Below are positions 27,722-39,632 of a DNA stretch of 64,000 nt, piece by piece. Position 1 is the stretch's first letter, and each line of letters starts with the position of its first letter. The DNA is taken from contig NZ_BBCJ01000011.1 in assembly GCF_001311985.1 (NCBI RefSeq), forward strand, positions 62,001-126,000, in the 5' to 3' direction. A program made the position numbers and the translations under genes. The notes under the pieces are model-generated. The model was not told where the DNA came from and did no database searches. It saw only the letters and a list, made by a program, of their open reading frames with translations. The DNA comes from Geotalea toluenoxydans JCM 15764 (GTDB lineage Bacteria > Desulfobacterota > Desulfuromonadia > Geobacterales > Geobacteraceae).

Positions 27722-30700
27722 ATGGCACAACGCAAATTCAGAAAGATTATGGCTGCTAACCGCGGTGAGATAGCATCAGGATATTTCGCGCCTGCACCGA
27801 GCTGGGTATTGGCACTGTAGCGATCTATTCAGAAGAAGACAAGCTGTCTCTACACCGATACAAGGCTGACGAGGCATATTTGATCGGTAAAGGCAAGAGT
27901 CCCATAGACGCCTACCTGGGTATAGATGAAATACTTGCCCTCGCTCTGAAAAGGGATGTGGATGCTATTCATCCCGGTTACGGTTTCCTCTCCGAAAATG
28001 CGGAGTTTGCGGAGAAATGCGAAGCTGCAGGAATTACCTTTATCGGTCCCACTGCTGAAATGCAGCGGCGGCTGGGAGACAAGGTAGCTGCCCGCAAGGT
28101 TGCCATGGAGGCCGGCGTACCCGTAGTTCCCGGTACCGAAGAGCCTGTGGAGCACGAAGAGGATGCCCTTATCTTCGCCAAGAACTATGGCTATCCCATC
28201 ATTATCAAGGCGGCTGCCGGTGGTGGTGGCCGGGGGATGCGGGTGGCAAACAACCGCAAGGAGCTCATTGAAGGGCTAGCCGCTGCCCGCAGTGAAGCAC
28301 AGGCTTCCTTCGGCAATCCTGCCGTCTTCCTGGAGCGTTACCTGGAAAATCCCAAACACATCGAGGTTCAGGTTCTCGGTGACAGCCATGGCAATCTGGT
28401 TCATTTCTTCGAGAGGGATTGTTCAATCCAGCGTCGCCATCAAAAGGTGGTGGAATTTGCTCCATCCCTTTGCATTACTCCCGAGATGCGTGAGGAGTTA
28501 TGCAGCGCAGCCCTGAAAATTGCCGGCCATGTGGGGTACCGGAATGCAGGAACGGTGGAGTTCCTGCTGGACCAGGAGGGAAACTTCTATTTCATCGAGA
28601 TGAACCCGCGCATCCAGGTGGAACACACCGTCACTGAAATGATCACCGGCCGCAACCTGGTGCAGACCCAGATCCTGGTGGCCGAAGGCAAGCCCCTGTC
28701 CGACCCGGAAATCAATATTCCCAACCAGGCTGCCGTCAAGATGTGGGGATATGCCTTGCAGTGCAGGATTACTACGGAAGATCCCGCCAACAATTTCGCC
28801 CCCGATTTCGGCATTCTCAAGGCCTACCGCTCGTCTGCGGGCTTCGGCGTGCGCCTTGACGCCGGCAATGCCTTTACCGGTGCACAGATCACCCCCCATT
28901 ACGACTCGCTGCTGGTCAAGGTCAGCGCCTGGGGGCTTACCTTCGATGAAGCTGCCCGCATCATGCACCGTTCCCTGCAGGAATTTCGTATCCGGGGAGT
29001 CAAGACCAATATCTCTTTCCTGGAGAATGTCGTTACCCATCCGGTTTTCCTCAACGGCAAATGCGACACCTCGTTCATCGAAAAGCATCCCGAGCTGCTG
29101 CAATTGCGGGAAAAGAAAGACCGAGCCACCAAGGTGCTCAATTTTATCGGCGATGTCATTGTCAACGGCTCCCCGGGCATCATCAAGCCGCTGAAATCTT
29201 CGGAGCTCCTGGAGGCAACGGTTCCGGATGTGGATTTCACCAAGTCCCGGCCTGCCGCACCCGCGACATATTCATGGAGAAGGGGCTGATGGCCTGGCCA
29301 AGTGGATACTGGAGCAGAAGAAGGTCCTCATTACCGACACCACCATGCGCGATGCCCATCAATCACTGCTGGCCACAAGGGTAAGGACCTATGACTTGTT
29401 GAAAATTGCCGAGCCCACCTCCCATCTGGCTGCCGATCTCTTCTCTCTTGAGATGTGGGGGGGGGCTACCTTTGACGTTTCCATGCGTTTCCTCAAGGAA
29501 TGCCCATGGCAGAGACTGCACAAACTGTCGGAAGCCATTCCCAACGTGCTTTTCCAGATGTTGCTCAGGGGGTCCAATGCCGTCGGCTATACCAACTATG
29601 CCGATAATGTGGTGGAGCGCTTTGTCGAGGAAGCAGCCCATTCAGGCATAGACATCTTCCGCGTTTTCGACTCCCTCAACTGGACCACCGGCATGAAAGT
29701 GGCCATGGAGGCGGTGCGCAAGCAGGGAAAAATCTGCGAAGCTGCCATCTGCTACACCGGTGACATCAATGACCCCAAAAGGGACAAATATCCGCTGGAA
29801 TATTACGTGGGCATGGCTAAAGAGCTGGAGAAGATGGGCGCCCATATCCTTGCCATCAAGGACATGGCAGGTCTTCTCAAGCCGCTGGCTGCTTCCCGGC
29901 TGATCAAAGCCCTTAAATCGGAGGTCGGCATACCGATACACCTCCATACCCATGATACCTCTGGCAACGGTGGCGCAATGCTCCTCATGGCCTGCCAGGC
30001 AGGCGTCGACATCGTGGATGCCGCACTTTCCTCCATCTCCGGACTGACCTCACAACCCAATCTCAATGCCCTGGTGGCTGCCCTGAAAGGGAGTGAGTGG
30101 GATACGGGCCTCAATGAGGAAAATCTGCAGAAGCTTGCCAATTATTGGGAAACGGTGCGGGATTATTATGCCCCCTTTGAATCTGGATTGAAAAGTGGCA
30201 CTGCCGAGGTTTATCACCACGAGATACCGGGGGGGCAATATTCAAATTATAAACCCCAGGTGGCCGGCTTGGGGCTGCTCGACCGCTGGGAAGAGTGCAA
30301 GGAGATGTACCACCGGGTGAATCTGCTCTTCGGCGATATCGTCAAGGTTACACCGTCGTCGAAAGTAGTCGGGGACATGGCCATGTTCCTGGTCAAAAAC
30401 AACATGGATGTTGATGATGTCTATATCAAGGGGGACGATCTTACCTTCCCCGAGTCGGTGGTGGGAATGTTCAAGGGGATGATCGGTCAGCCATACCAGG
30501 GCTTTCCCCGGGAATTGCAGCGCATCATCCTTAAGGGAGAAGAACCGATCACCTGCAGGCCGGGCGAATTGATCGAGCCGGCTGACTTTGACGAGGAGCG
30601 GCTAAAGGCTGAGGCAAAAGTGGGCCGTCCGGTTGACGATAAAGGGCTCATATCGTACATTCTTTATCCCCACGTTTTTCCCGAGTTCGACAAGCATCGT

Positions 30701-31165
30701 CAGGAGTACTCGGATACTTCAGTCATCCCCACGCCGATCTTTTTCTATGGACTTGAGCCCGGACAGGAAACCGCAATTGATATCGAGCCCGGCAAGACCC
30801 TCATCATCAAACTCAATGCCATCGGCCGTGTCCACCCGGACGGCACTCGCCATATCTTCTTTGAACTGAACGGCGATGCTCGCCAGGTTATAGTGCGCGA
30901 TCAGACGGCAATAACCGATGAAGTCAGCAGGGAAAAGGCCGATAAAGGGAACAGCCTGCACATTGGGGCGCCTATGCCGGGCAAGGTTCTGAAGGTCAAC
31001 GTCAAACCCGGCGATGGGGTTTCTGCTGGTGATGTCCTTATGGTGACCGAGGCCATGAAGATGGAGACCAATGTCAAGGCCAAGGAAGACGGCAAAATAG
31101 CTCAGGTTAAATTCAAGGAAGGGGACAAGATAGAGAAGGATGACCTGCTGATTGTTCTGGCATAA
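27722..31165 (+). CDS. pyc: Pyruvate carboxylase (three frame breaks)
   Basis: The corrected span is 1148 codons, the normal length for the single-chain enzyme that makes oxaloacetate from pyruvate, bicarbonate and ATP. In order it has a biotin carboxylase ('[11 protein letters not shown]', '[14 protein letters not shown]', '[11 protein letters not shown]', '[12 protein letters not shown]'), a carboxyltransferase ('[15 protein letters not shown]', 'RVFDSLNW', '[10 protein letters not shown]') and a biotinyl domain ('TEAMKMETN'). Single bases are missing near 27774 (GCAATC reads as GCATC), 29250 and 29286 (in GGGG). With these restored the frame is continuous. It supplies oxaloacetate for the TCA cycle and gluconeogenesis in acetate-using Geobacter-type bacteria. 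Confidence 0.92.
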
Positions 31166-31170
31166 AAAAA

Positions 31171-31205
31171 GAAGGGCGGCTAACTTGGCTAACCAGCCGC
31201 CCTTT
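31171..31205 (+). terminator. Terminator after pyruvate carboxylase
   Basis: GAAGGGCGGCT and AGCCGCCCTTTC form an 11-base-pair stem with an A-rich 5' flank and short T-rich 3' end. It lies between convergent pyc and the LemA-like gene and may serve both. Confidence 0.8.
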
Positions 31206-31219
31206 CCACTTCAGCCCGC

Positions 31220-31795
31220 CTACGAGTCCAGCCTGCCAAGCAGTTTTACATCCTCTCCCGCGACGAACGGTTCCTTATCCCTGTATCTCAATAACAAAGC
31301 ATTGGTCATTGAGTGGGGAAAACTTCTCTTGCTGATATTAAAATCGTGGCTGGCGAAGTTGTAATCGGCTATAGCTTCATTCAATCGACATTCTGCCTTT
31401 TCCATTCGTTTTTGTATGGCAAGGTAGCTGTCATCCTGCAAAAGGGAAGGCTGACTACTGGAGAAAATATGTAGCTGGGTCAGTGTCTCAGACAGCTCTG
31501 TCTGGACCTGACGGAATTTCAGCAATCTTTCTGAGGTTTCCGGCGGGGTTAATGGACATCCCTCGCGGGCAGCCTTTTTTACGGCCTTTTCTGCCTGTTG
31601 CACAACGTCGTTTTGCGGTGAAATGTGCCTTTGCAAAGCTTCGATATAGACAGCAGCAAGCTCGACTCGCTGGCGACACGAGAAGCCAAGATCATTCCAG
31701 GCTCTGTTGGTTTGCTCCTCTTTTGCCTTAAGATTGTTGTATCCGCACGCCGAAATCAGCAAAAGTGCCACCAAACCGATCAATACCTTTTCCAT
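31220..31795 (-). CDS. LemA-like lipoprotein
   Basis: The 191-residue protein begins with a lipoprotein signal ('LVALLLISAC', lipid-attached Cys near residue 17). It continues 'GYNNLKAKEEQTNRAWNDL', which matches the first helix of LemA proteins, and the remainder is helical. The ATG at 31795 is chosen because GGAGGAA lies just upstream; the frame is open for a further 22 codons. LemA proteins are envelope helical-bundle proteins of uncertain function. Confidence 0.75.
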   Translation of the reverse strand: MEKVLIGLVALLLISACGYNNLKAKEEQTNRAWNDLGFSCRQRVELAAVYIEALQRHISPQNDVVQQAEKAVKKAAREGCPLTPPETSERLLKFRQVQTELSETLTQLHIFSSSQPSLLQDDSYLAIQKRMEKAECRLNEAIADYNFASHDFNISKRSFPHSMTNALLLRYRDKEPFVAGEDVKLLGRLDS

Positions 31796-32003
31796 GGCTG
31801 TTCCTCCGCCACCAGACATATTGATATTAATATGACTTATTAATATATCCTTAATCTGCATAATTTATTCCACATGCAAACTAATGTCCTCAGGCATTGG
31901 CGCCAGCACCAACGATCATTGATCAGCTTTCTTTGTTCAGGTAAAACGCGTAATAGGGATGTGATAACACTGAGATGTTTTTAATCTGAAGGGTGTGTTG
32001 CGG

Positions 32004-34344
32004 CTACAGCTTCAAGGCAGCTTTGGCTTTGGCCAGGTATTCACGAATGTCGGCGCTGCTTTCCATTTGCAGTGCTGCTGCTGAGATTTCTCTGGCTTCT
32101 GCGTGGTAATTTTCAATATCGCCTGTTTTATCAGGGGGATGTACGGAGCTGTCAGGCTGAAGTCAGATATCCCCATCCCGAGAAGGAGGATGGCGTTGAT
32201 GGGGTCTGCAGCCATTTCTCCGCAGATTGAGACTTTTTTCCCTGCAGCCCCTGCCACGTCGCCACACGCTTTATGGAGTGCAGTATGGCCGGATGGTAGG
32301 GATCGTAGTATTGTTTTACCTTTGGGTTATTGCGGTCGGCAGCCAGGGTATACTGGATAAGGTCATTGGTGCCGATGCTGAAGAAATCCACCTCCCGAAT
32401 GAGCAGGTGGGATATCTGGACTGCAGCCGGTATTTCAACCATCACTCCGAGTGGAATGGCTGGGTTAAATGGTTTCTTGTCTGCCGCGAGCTCATCTTTT
32501 ACTTCTTCAAAGATCCGTTTCACGGTCCTGATTTCCTCGACACTGGAAATCATGGGGAACATTACCGTGATTTTGCCGTGAACGGATGCCATGAGAATTG
32601 CAGCCAGTTGTTCACGGAAAATGTCCTGTTCTTCGAGGGATACCCTGATGGAACGCCAGCCCATGAAGGGATTGTCTTCTTTGGGAAAGGGAAAATAGGA
32701 GAGCCCCTTATCACCGCCGATATCCAGCGTGCGAATGGTTACCGGGTGACAGGGAAAGCCTTCGACTATTTTACGGTAAAGGTTGTACTGCTCCATTCTG
32801 TTGGGAAAAGTCTTGCGGGTCATATAGGGAAATTCGGTACGATACAGCCCGACCCCTTCGGCCCCACTCGCCTGGGCAACCTTCACATCATTGAGCAGGC
32901 CGATGTTGGCCCGAAGGAAGACACGGCTGCCGTCGACGGTTTCAGCCGGCAGATCGCGCAGCCCTTCCAGTTCCCGCTGTTTCAGGCTGAAGTCCCTCTG
33001 CAGCCTTTCGTATTCCTCCTTTATCCTTTGATCGGGATTGATGTAGAGATGGCCGGAAGTGCCGTCGACGATTACCTCGTTGCGGGGCGAAATCTGCTTC
33101 ATCAACCCGTCAATGCCGACGACGGCAGGAATGCCGAGAGATTTTGCCATGATGGCCGCATGGGATCCGGCATTCCCTCTCTCCGTCACTATGCCGAGCA
33201 CTTTTTCATGATCCATGGTTGCCATATCCGAAGGGAGAATGTCGTCGGCAACAATGATTCTTTTTTCGCGGAATTTTTTTCTGGAGCTGCTGTTGCCGTT
33301 GAGGGCACCGAGCAGCCGCCGGCCGATGTCTTCCATATCCGCTGAACGCTCGCGCAGATAGGGATCCTCCATCTTGGCAAAGGCGTTGACGTAGTAGTCG
33401 ACCACTTCCCTTATGGCTTGTCCGGCACTGTATCCATTATCGATGGAATCGGTGATCTTGGTTATGAAGCCACGGTCCTCCAGAAACATAAGGTGGCTGT
33501 GAAATATCGCGGCGTCTTCCTTGGACATGACCTCGGCAACACGCTTCTCCATGTATAATGTCTGGATTTTCGCTTTTTCCAGGGCAATCTGGAACCGTTT
33601 CCGTTCTTCCGGGCGGGAGGCGGCGTGCTCCATGTCGATGCCGTCGTTTTCGTTCCGGCTGAAAATATAGATCTTACCCCAGGCAAAGCCTGGCGAAACC
33701 GGGGTACCGATCAGGGAAGACAGTTTTCGCTTTTTCTCCTGTTCGGGGTGAAACCTTCCTTTGATTTCACCTGCCTTCATTTTTTCCAGTTCGCTGGCGA
33801 AGAAAGCCCGTTCCTTTTCCTTTTGGTGAATGGAGTCCAGGAGCTTTGCGTTTATGACTATGCTGCTGATCTGATAGGCAATGGTGGAAATAGTGCTTAT
33901 TTCGGCAGGGGTAAAGACACGGGCCTCGCGAGTCTGGACAACCAGTACGCCAACGGGAGTTTTGCGCTCGAATAACGGCACACCAAGGAAAGAAAGGAAC
34001 TTTTCTTCCCTCGTTTCACGGAAATATTTGTATCGGGGGTGAAGGGGGGCATTATCGGTGGCAATTATGCTGCGATCCTCAACAGCCAGGCCGGTAAGAC
34101 CCTCTGAGGTCTTCATGGTGATTTTGCCTACCGAACCACGGGACAGACCTTTGGTAGCCTTGAGTCGCAGGGTTTCTCCGTCATCTTCCAGAAGATAGAT
34201 GGAACAGACGTCCGAACCGACCCGTTTGGCAACAAGGTTGACGATGTTGTCCAGGGTCTCCTGCAGATCATGGGAATGGAGGATCAGGCCGCTGATATCT
34301 TCCAGCGTGCGCAGTCCCAGAGTTTCGTGGCGCTCGTCGCCCAT
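32004..34344 (-). CDS. ptsP: PtsP, GAF-domain phosphoenolpyruvate-protein phosphotransferase (two frame breaks)
   Basis: The protein has an N-terminal GAF domain (about 20-165, 'SDVCSIYLLEDDGETLRL') and an EI-type phosphotransferase: the EI N-domain, the phospho-His swivel ('GNAGSHAAIMAKSLGIPAV') and the PEP-binding barrel ('GLYRTEFPYM', 'RTLDIGGDK', 'FFSIGTNDLIQYT'). Single bases are missing near 32265 and 32100; restoring them adds 'SICGEMAADP' and a helical tail ending at TAG 32004-32006. The corrected length is about 780 residues. PtsP is EI of the nitrogen-related phosphotransferase system and phosphorylates an HPr/NPr protein, which is not encoded here. Confidence 0.92.
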
Positions 34345-34472
34345 AATGGCAGCCTTTGCTCAAAAATATTCTAATTATAGAGCAGTTAATGGAAAAGGAA
34401 AGGGTAAACTTTAATGGGTTGGCATATGGTTGCTGTAGCAATCATTGGAAGTTTTTGATATAGTTTCCACCC

Positions 34473-34493
34473 GGAAGCCATACATGGCTTTCC
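34473..34493. promoter_or_regulatory. Palindrome upstream of the TPR gene
   Basis: GGAAGCCAT and ATGGCTTTCC form a near-perfect inverted repeat with a 2-base centre, 34 bases before the TPR start in the region divergent to ptsP. It could be an operator. Confidence 0.3.
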
Positions 34494-34526
34494 TGAGACT
34501 GAAACTGACACAGACTGGAGGAATAA

Positions 34527-35320
34527 ATGACGACAAATTTCGATGAGCGGCTGGCTCAGGGCATTTCCTTACTGGAAGCTGGAGAATACGGAAAAGCCTC
34601 GGTGGAATTCAAAGCATGCACGGAGGTCGAACCGGATAACGCCGAGGGCTATTTTTATCTTGGCGAGGCACTTGCCGAAACCGGAAAACAGGCAGAGGCC
34701 ATAGAATCGATTAAAGCAGGGTTGAAGCGCGCACCGGAAGATATGGAGGCGTGGACCTCACTGGGTGATATCCTCTTCGAGAGCGGGCAGCATAAAGACG
34801 CGATTGCTGCTTACAAAAAAGTAATAGAACTGCGTCCAGCGGAGGCTGATGGTTACGTGAGCCTGGGGCTCGTTTATAACAGCCTGGAACGGGCAGATGA
34901 TGCGCTGCAGGTCTTTAACAAGGCGCTGGAGTTAGATCCGCACAATGTGTTTGCTCTGAATGCCCTTGGCGACCTTTATTATGGCCTTGGCAAAAATGAC
35001 CAGGCAATTGAAGCTACCGCAAAGGGATTGCCCTGGACCCCAACGATGCCGCAGCACGTTTCAACCTGGGAGACCTGTTTTATGATCTGGGTGATCTGGA
35101 ATCAGCTGAAAAGGAGACCCTGGAAGCGGTGAGGCTTGATCCCAATTTCACCATGTCTTATCTCACCCTTGGCAATATCTGCATTGACCAGGAGCGTCTC
35201 GCCGAAGCAATCCAATACTTTGAGCTTTACCTGAAGAAGGAGAAATCGCCCCAGGCGGCGGAAATGATCGCCGAGGTGAAAGCCGTTGTTGAAGGGCTGA
35301 AAGAAGAGATGCGCCATTGA
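34527..35320 (+). CDS. Tetratricopeptide-repeat protein (one frame break)
   Basis: About 265 residues form seven TPR units from the start onward ('AEGYFYLGEALAETGKQAEAI', 'ADGYVSLGLVYNSLERADDAL'), with no signal peptide. After 'EATAKG' near 35023 one base is missing. The next frame continues the repeat register ('ARFNLGDLFYDLGDLESAE') into 'RLDPNFTMSYLTLGNICID' and a helical end. TPR arrays are protein-binding scaffolds; the partner is unknown. A good ribosome site (GGAGGAATAA) precedes the ATG. Confidence 0.85.
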
Positions 35321-35423
35321 CCCCATAACCCTTCATCATCCTGTTATATATTTAATCGAGCTGTGGGATTTTGCCCGAAGCACGGTATAATACATTTTGA
35401 GAAAATTACGGGGAGGCGTGCAC

Positions 35424-35771
35424 ATGGAAGAGAGGAACAACGACGTACTGGTTGGGGCGCTGCTGCTTATGGCAGGGGGAATTATCGGGGCGGGGGCGGC
35501 TCTTCTCTTTGCTCCCCAGTCCGGCAAGAGGACCCGACGCGATCTGGTGCGCTGTGTGAAAAAGGCCCGGCAGAAAGCGGAAGGGGTAGTGCATGAATTC
35601 TCCGCCCATGTCTCGGACATTGTGGAAACGGTCGGTGACAAGGCTGAAGAGATCCTTGACAAGGCACCCGACATGGCACACCAGACAAAGAAAGAGCTTC
35701 TGAAGGTTATCGAAGAGGGACAACACCGCCTGGAGAAACAGCGGAGCCGTCTGGCAAAGATAATCGGATAA
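35424..35771 (+). CDS. YtxH-domain small membrane protein
   Basis: The 115-residue protein has one N-terminal transmembrane helix ('LLLMAGGIIGAGAALLFAP') immediately followed by 'QSGKRTRRDL', the typical YtxH signature, then an amphipathic coiled region. GGGGAGG precedes the ATG. YtxH proteins are stress-related in several bacteria; the role here is unknown. Confidence 0.85.
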   Translation: MEERNNDVLVGALLLMAGGIIGAGAALLFAPQSGKRTRRDLVRCVKKARQKAEGVVHEFSAHVSDIVETVGDKAEEILDKAPDMAHQTKKELLKVIEEGQHRLEKQRSRLAKIIG

Positions 35772-35778
35772 AGCAGCC

Positions 35779-36445
35779 TCAGGGGCGCACGTTTTCCTGT
35801 GCGCCCTGCAACTTCCCATCGAAAAAGATATCTCCGTAATAGGCGGTCGCTTCATCCTGGGTGTCGTCGGTGTCGGTCATTATGGCTACCCCTCCCAAAA
35901 GCGGCGGCTCCTCGCCGAAAACCTTCCTGTAGTCTTCATAGATATTCCGTTCTTCAGTGACCCATTTATTTATGTTCTCATCCCCGGATTCAACGGCAAT
36001 AATTACTGAGTTCGAGGTGTAGGGGCTCCGTGCATGGGAATCCTTGGCCATTTTAGATGCCCAGACATAGTTGATGGCCCGCATCCGCCAGAAGAAGGTA
36101 CGTGGAAAAACCACATAGACTCGAGCTGCGAAATCATCCCCTTTTTTCTTTCTGATATCTTCCTTCTTCAAGGTGTGGTCGACTTTCCACGACCAGCGTA
36201 AAACAGGAAATTTTCTTGCATCGATGGAAACCTTCTTTACCAGCGGAGCCGGCCTTGACACTATGGGCCATGAGTACGCTTTTGCCTTCGTCCTTTGTCA
36301 GTGAGTATTCGGTTTTTCCCCGAAAAGATTTCTCGGTCCACTCTCCCAGATCCTCGGCGCTGAACTTGCCGACAACTAGTTCTGTTGCCAGCGATGGTAC
36401 GGCAGCAACTATCGACAGCAGGAAGGCAAAGAGAAGTACAGGCAT
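35779..36445 (-). CDS. DUF3047 exported protein (one frame break)
   Basis: The start 'MPVLLFAFLLSIVAAVPSLA' is a signal peptide. It is followed by 'LVVGKFSAEDLGEW' and then, in another frame, by 'VKKVSIDARKFPVLRWSWKV', 'YVVFPRTFFW', 'NYVWAS' and 'AIMTDTDDTQDEATAYYGDI', the characteristic DUF3047 sequence. A frame break of net +1 (or -2) near 36245 joins them into about 222 residues. The function of this periplasmic family is not known. GTGGAG precedes the ATG. Confidence 0.8.
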
Positions 36446-36553
36446 TGGTTTGGACTCCACAGATGTTTTGATCGACAACGGGGGTAACTGTATTGGGAGG
36501 TGGTACAATAATCTAAAAACCAAAAATCCGCAACTTTTGTCAATGGAGCTGAT

Positions 36554-38671
36554 ATGGCTGCGCATGGGGGATTTCACGACGAGAACGAAAATCTGCATAG
36601 ACTTGCATCCTTGGATAAAAGTCGTATTCCGGCCGATGGCGGCGCGGATTTCAACCGGCTCATTTTTGCCCACAGCCCTTACCTGTTGCAACATGCGGAA
36701 AACCCGGTCGACTGGTTTCAGTGGGGAGAAGAAGCCTTTGCCAAGGCAAGGGCTGAAGATAAACCGATTTTTCTTTCCATAGGCTACGCCACCTGCCACT
36801 GGTGCCACGTCATGGCCCATGAATCTTTCGAAGATCGTGAGGTGGCCAAGACGCTGAACGATTCCTTTGTGGCCATCAAGGTAGACCGGGAGGAAAGGCC
36901 GGATATAGACGACCAGTTTATGGCGGTGGCACAGATGATATCAGGCAGCGGCGGCTGGCCCCTCAATGTTCTCCTGACACCGGATAAAAAACCCTTCTTT
37001 GCCGCCACGTATCTGCCGAAGGAAAGGCGGATGGGGATGCCCGGTATCATTGATCTGCTGGCGAGGATTTCACAGTTTTGGCAGAGGGAACGGGATAAGG
37101 TGGAGGAAAGCTGCAGAACCATAATGGCATCACTTGAGCGGCTGAGTTGGACTGAACCAGCCTATGCAGGTGGAGAACTTGAAGAGGCAGCCTTCAATCA
37201 GCTGGCTGCCATGTATGACGGTGATTGGGGAGGATTTGGCCAGGCGCCGAAATTTCCCATGCCCCACTATATTTCTTTCCTTCTCCGCTGCTGGAAGGCT
37301 GGCCGACCTGAGGCGCTGCAGATGGCCGAACATACGCTGACCAGAATGCGGCAGGGAGGCATCTATGACCAGCTGGGATTCGGCATCCACAGATATTCGG
37401 TGGATCGGCAATGGCTGGTGCCCCACTTCGAGAAGATGCTTTATGATCAGGCCCTGGTAGCCATTGCCTTTGCCGAGGCTTTCCAGGCGACAGGCAAGAA
37501 TTATTATCGCGAAGTGGTGCGGGAAATACTTAACTACTGCCTGGTGGAGATGACCGGCATCGATGGGGGATTTTGTTCCGCTCAGGATGCGGACACAGAG
37601 GGTCAAGAGGGAAAATTCTACCTCTGGGCCGCTGCCGAGGTTAAAGAAGTTCTGGGAGAAGAGGCTGCACGGCTATTTTGCCGGCTTTTCGACATAACGG
37701 AAAAAGGTAACTTCGAAGGCAAAAACATCCTTCATCTGCCGGCTTCCATTGCATCTTTCGCTGATCGTGAGGGGCTGATTGCCGAGTCATTCAAAGGTGA
37801 CCTGATAAAATGGCGGGCGAAGCTGCTAACCGTTCGGCAAAAACGGATCCGGCCGCTCAGGGATGCCAAGGTGCTGACGGCATGGAATGGACTGTTGATA
37901 GCTGCCCTGGCCAAGGGATACGGGGTGACCGGGGATGAAACCTATTTGAGGGCCGCTGAAAGTGCGGTTACAATTATCCTGGAAAAGCTCCAGACCAGAG
38001 AAGGTCGTCTGTCAAGAAGCTATCACCTGGGGCAGGCGAAAATCCCTGCCTTTCTTGAGGATTACGCCTTTCTCGGCTGGGGATTGCTGGAGCTCTACCA
38101 GGTTTCTCTTCATCAGGAATACCTGTTCCAAGCACTGCGGCTGGCCAGGGATATAATCAGGCTTTTCTCCGCGCCGGGCGGAGGGTTTTACGACAGCGGC
38201 ATGGACGCGGAGGAGGTCCTGATCAGGCAGAAGAACGCTTATGACGGGGCCATGCCTTCCGGCAATTCAATAGCCGCCATGAATCTGCTGCGCCTGGGGA
38301 AAATACTTAAGGATGATTCTTTGGAAACAGCGGGAGAACAGGGGGTGGGGGCATTTCTCGGCAACGCCCTGCAACAGCCCGCCGGCTACCTGCAACTCAT
38401 AATGGCCCATGACTACCAGCACGCGGAAAAAATAGAGATAACACTGGCTGGGGCAAGGGAAGGGGCCGAGATCAGGGCGTTGCTTGCCGCCATAAACAGA
38501 CATTTCATTCCGGGGCTGGTTCTAAGGCATGCCGAAGACGGTGATGCAGGGGCAGGGACAATGGAGGCGCCGGCAGTTGGCGCAGCAGCATATATATGCG
38601 CAAGTGGGGCCTGTCGGCCACCAGTAACAACTGCTGATGAGCTTGAGAGCCTTCTGGTCGAGCTGGAGTGA
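36554..38671 (+). CDS. YyaL/DUF255 thioredoxin-domain protein (SPATA20 family)
   Basis: The 705-residue protein begins with a thioredoxin-like domain of about 170 residues containing the family signature 'CHWCHVM' and '[13 protein letters not shown]'. A long alpha/alpha-barrel part follows, resembling N-acylglucosamine epimerase or glycosidase-like folds ('[14 protein letters not shown]', '[12 protein letters not shown]'). GGAG lies 7 bases before the ATG. The family is widespread; its reaction is not established. Confidence 0.92.
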   Translation: MAAHGGFHDENENLHRLASLDKSRIPADGGADFNRLIFAHSPYLLQHAENPVDWFQWGEEAFAKARAEDKPIFLSIGYATCHWCHVMAHESFEDREVAKTLNDSFVAIKVDREERPDIDDQFMAVAQMISGSGGWPLNVLLTPDKKPFFAATYLPKERRMGMPGIIDLLARISQFWQRERDKVEESCRTIMASLERLSWTEPAYAGGELEEAAFNQLAAMYDGDWGGFGQAPKFPMPHYISFLLRCWKAGRPEALQMAEHTLTRMRQGGIYDQLGFGIHRYSVDRQWLVPHFEKMLYDQALVAIAFAEAFQATGKNYYREVVREILNYCLVEMTGIDGGFCSAQDADTEGQEGKFYLWAAAEVKEVLGEEAARLFCRLFDITEKGNFEGKNILHLPASIASFADREGLIAESFKGDLIKWRAKLLTVRQKRIRPLRDAKVLTAWNGLLIAALAKGYGVTGDETYLRAAESAVTIILEKLQTREGRLSRSYHLGQAKIPAFLEDYAFLGWGLLELYQVSLHQEYLFQALRLARDIIRLFSAPGGGFYDSGMDAEEVLIRQKNAYDGAMPSGNSIAAMNLLRLGKILKDDSLETAGEQGVGAFLGNALQQPAGYLQLIMAHDYQHAEKIEITLAGAREGAEIRALLAAINRHFIPGLVLRHAEDGDAGAGTMEAPAVGAAAYICASGACRPPVTTADELESLLVELE

Positions 38672-38691
38672 TTCTCTGCCATTTTCAGCAT

Positions 38692-38727
38692 AAAAAAAGC
38701 CCCGACCGTTTCCGATCGGGGCTTTTT
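38692..38727. terminator. Bidirectional intrinsic terminator between YyaL and purC
   Basis: AAAAAGCCCCGA and TCGGGGCTTTTT form a G+C-rich stem with A and T tracts, between two convergent stop codons. Confidence 0.9.
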
Positions 38728-38728
38728 A

Positions 38729-39617
38729 CTACTTTACTTTTTCCGTAAGCTTTACCAGCGCCTCCATGTATTTTTCGCCTGTCTTTCTGACAATCTCTTC
38801 AGGCAGTGGCGGGGCAGGGGCTGATTTGTTCCAGTCCAGGGTTTCCAGGTAGTCCCGCAGGAACTGCTTGTCGAAGCTGGGTTGCGGCCCGCCGGGATGG
38901 TAACTGTCCTTTGGCCAGAAACGGCTGGAGTCCGGTGTCATGCACTCGTCGATGATGATCAGTTCTCCGTTGTAGATGCCGTATTCAAATTTGGTGTCGG
39001 CTATAATGATACCCTTGGTGTCGGCGATGTCGCGGGCTTTCATATAGATCTTCAGGGTTACATCTCTGACTTTTTCGGCGGTTTCTTTTCCGCACAGCTC
39101 CACCATTTTCTCAAAGGAGATGTTTTCGTCATGGGTACAGCTCTGCCTTGGTCGAAGGGGTGAAGATAGGCTGGGGCAGCCGGTCGGATTCTTTAAGTCC
39201 TTCAGGCAGCTTGATGCCGCAGATGGAGCCGGTGGCCTTGTAATCCTTCCAGCCTGAGCCTGAGATATAACCGCGAACGATGCACTCGGCGGGTAGGGGC
39301 TTGGCCTTCTTCACCAGCATGGAACGGCCTTCCAGGATATCAGCATACTTCTGGCACGCCGACGGGAAATCCTTCACCTCGGTGGAGATGATGTGGTTTT
39401 TGATAATGTCCTCCATCTGCCTGAACCAGAAGGCGGAGATCTGGGTGAGGACGTATCCCTTGTCCGGGATCCCTTCGTTCATGATGACATCGAAGGCGGA
39501 AATGCGGTCGGTGGTGACAATGAGGAGCGTCTCGCCCAGATCGTAGATATCACGCACCTTGCCCCGTGCGGCAAGTTTCAGGTCGGGGAAGTCTGTAGTC
39601 AACACAAGTTTGGACAT
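38729..39617 (-). CDS. purC: Phosphoribosylaminoimidazole-succinocarboxamide synthase (one frame break)
   Basis: The protein has about 296 residues and catalyses the ATP-dependent joining of aspartate to CAIR in purine synthesis. The first part has '[16 protein letters not shown]', '[17 protein letters not shown]' and '[16 protein letters not shown]'. After 'TKAEL' near 39142 two bases are missing. The rest continues in another frame with 'ISFEKMV', 'ADTKFEYG', '[16 protein letters not shown]' and '[11 protein letters not shown]'. Since purC is a core gene, the break is probably sequence error. It lies 15 bases downstream of ppiD. Confidence 0.92.
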
Positions 39618-39632
39618 ACCTTTTAACTCCTT

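Noticed and set aside
32227..33345. 372-codon plus-strand frame
   Set aside because: It is antisense to ptsP.
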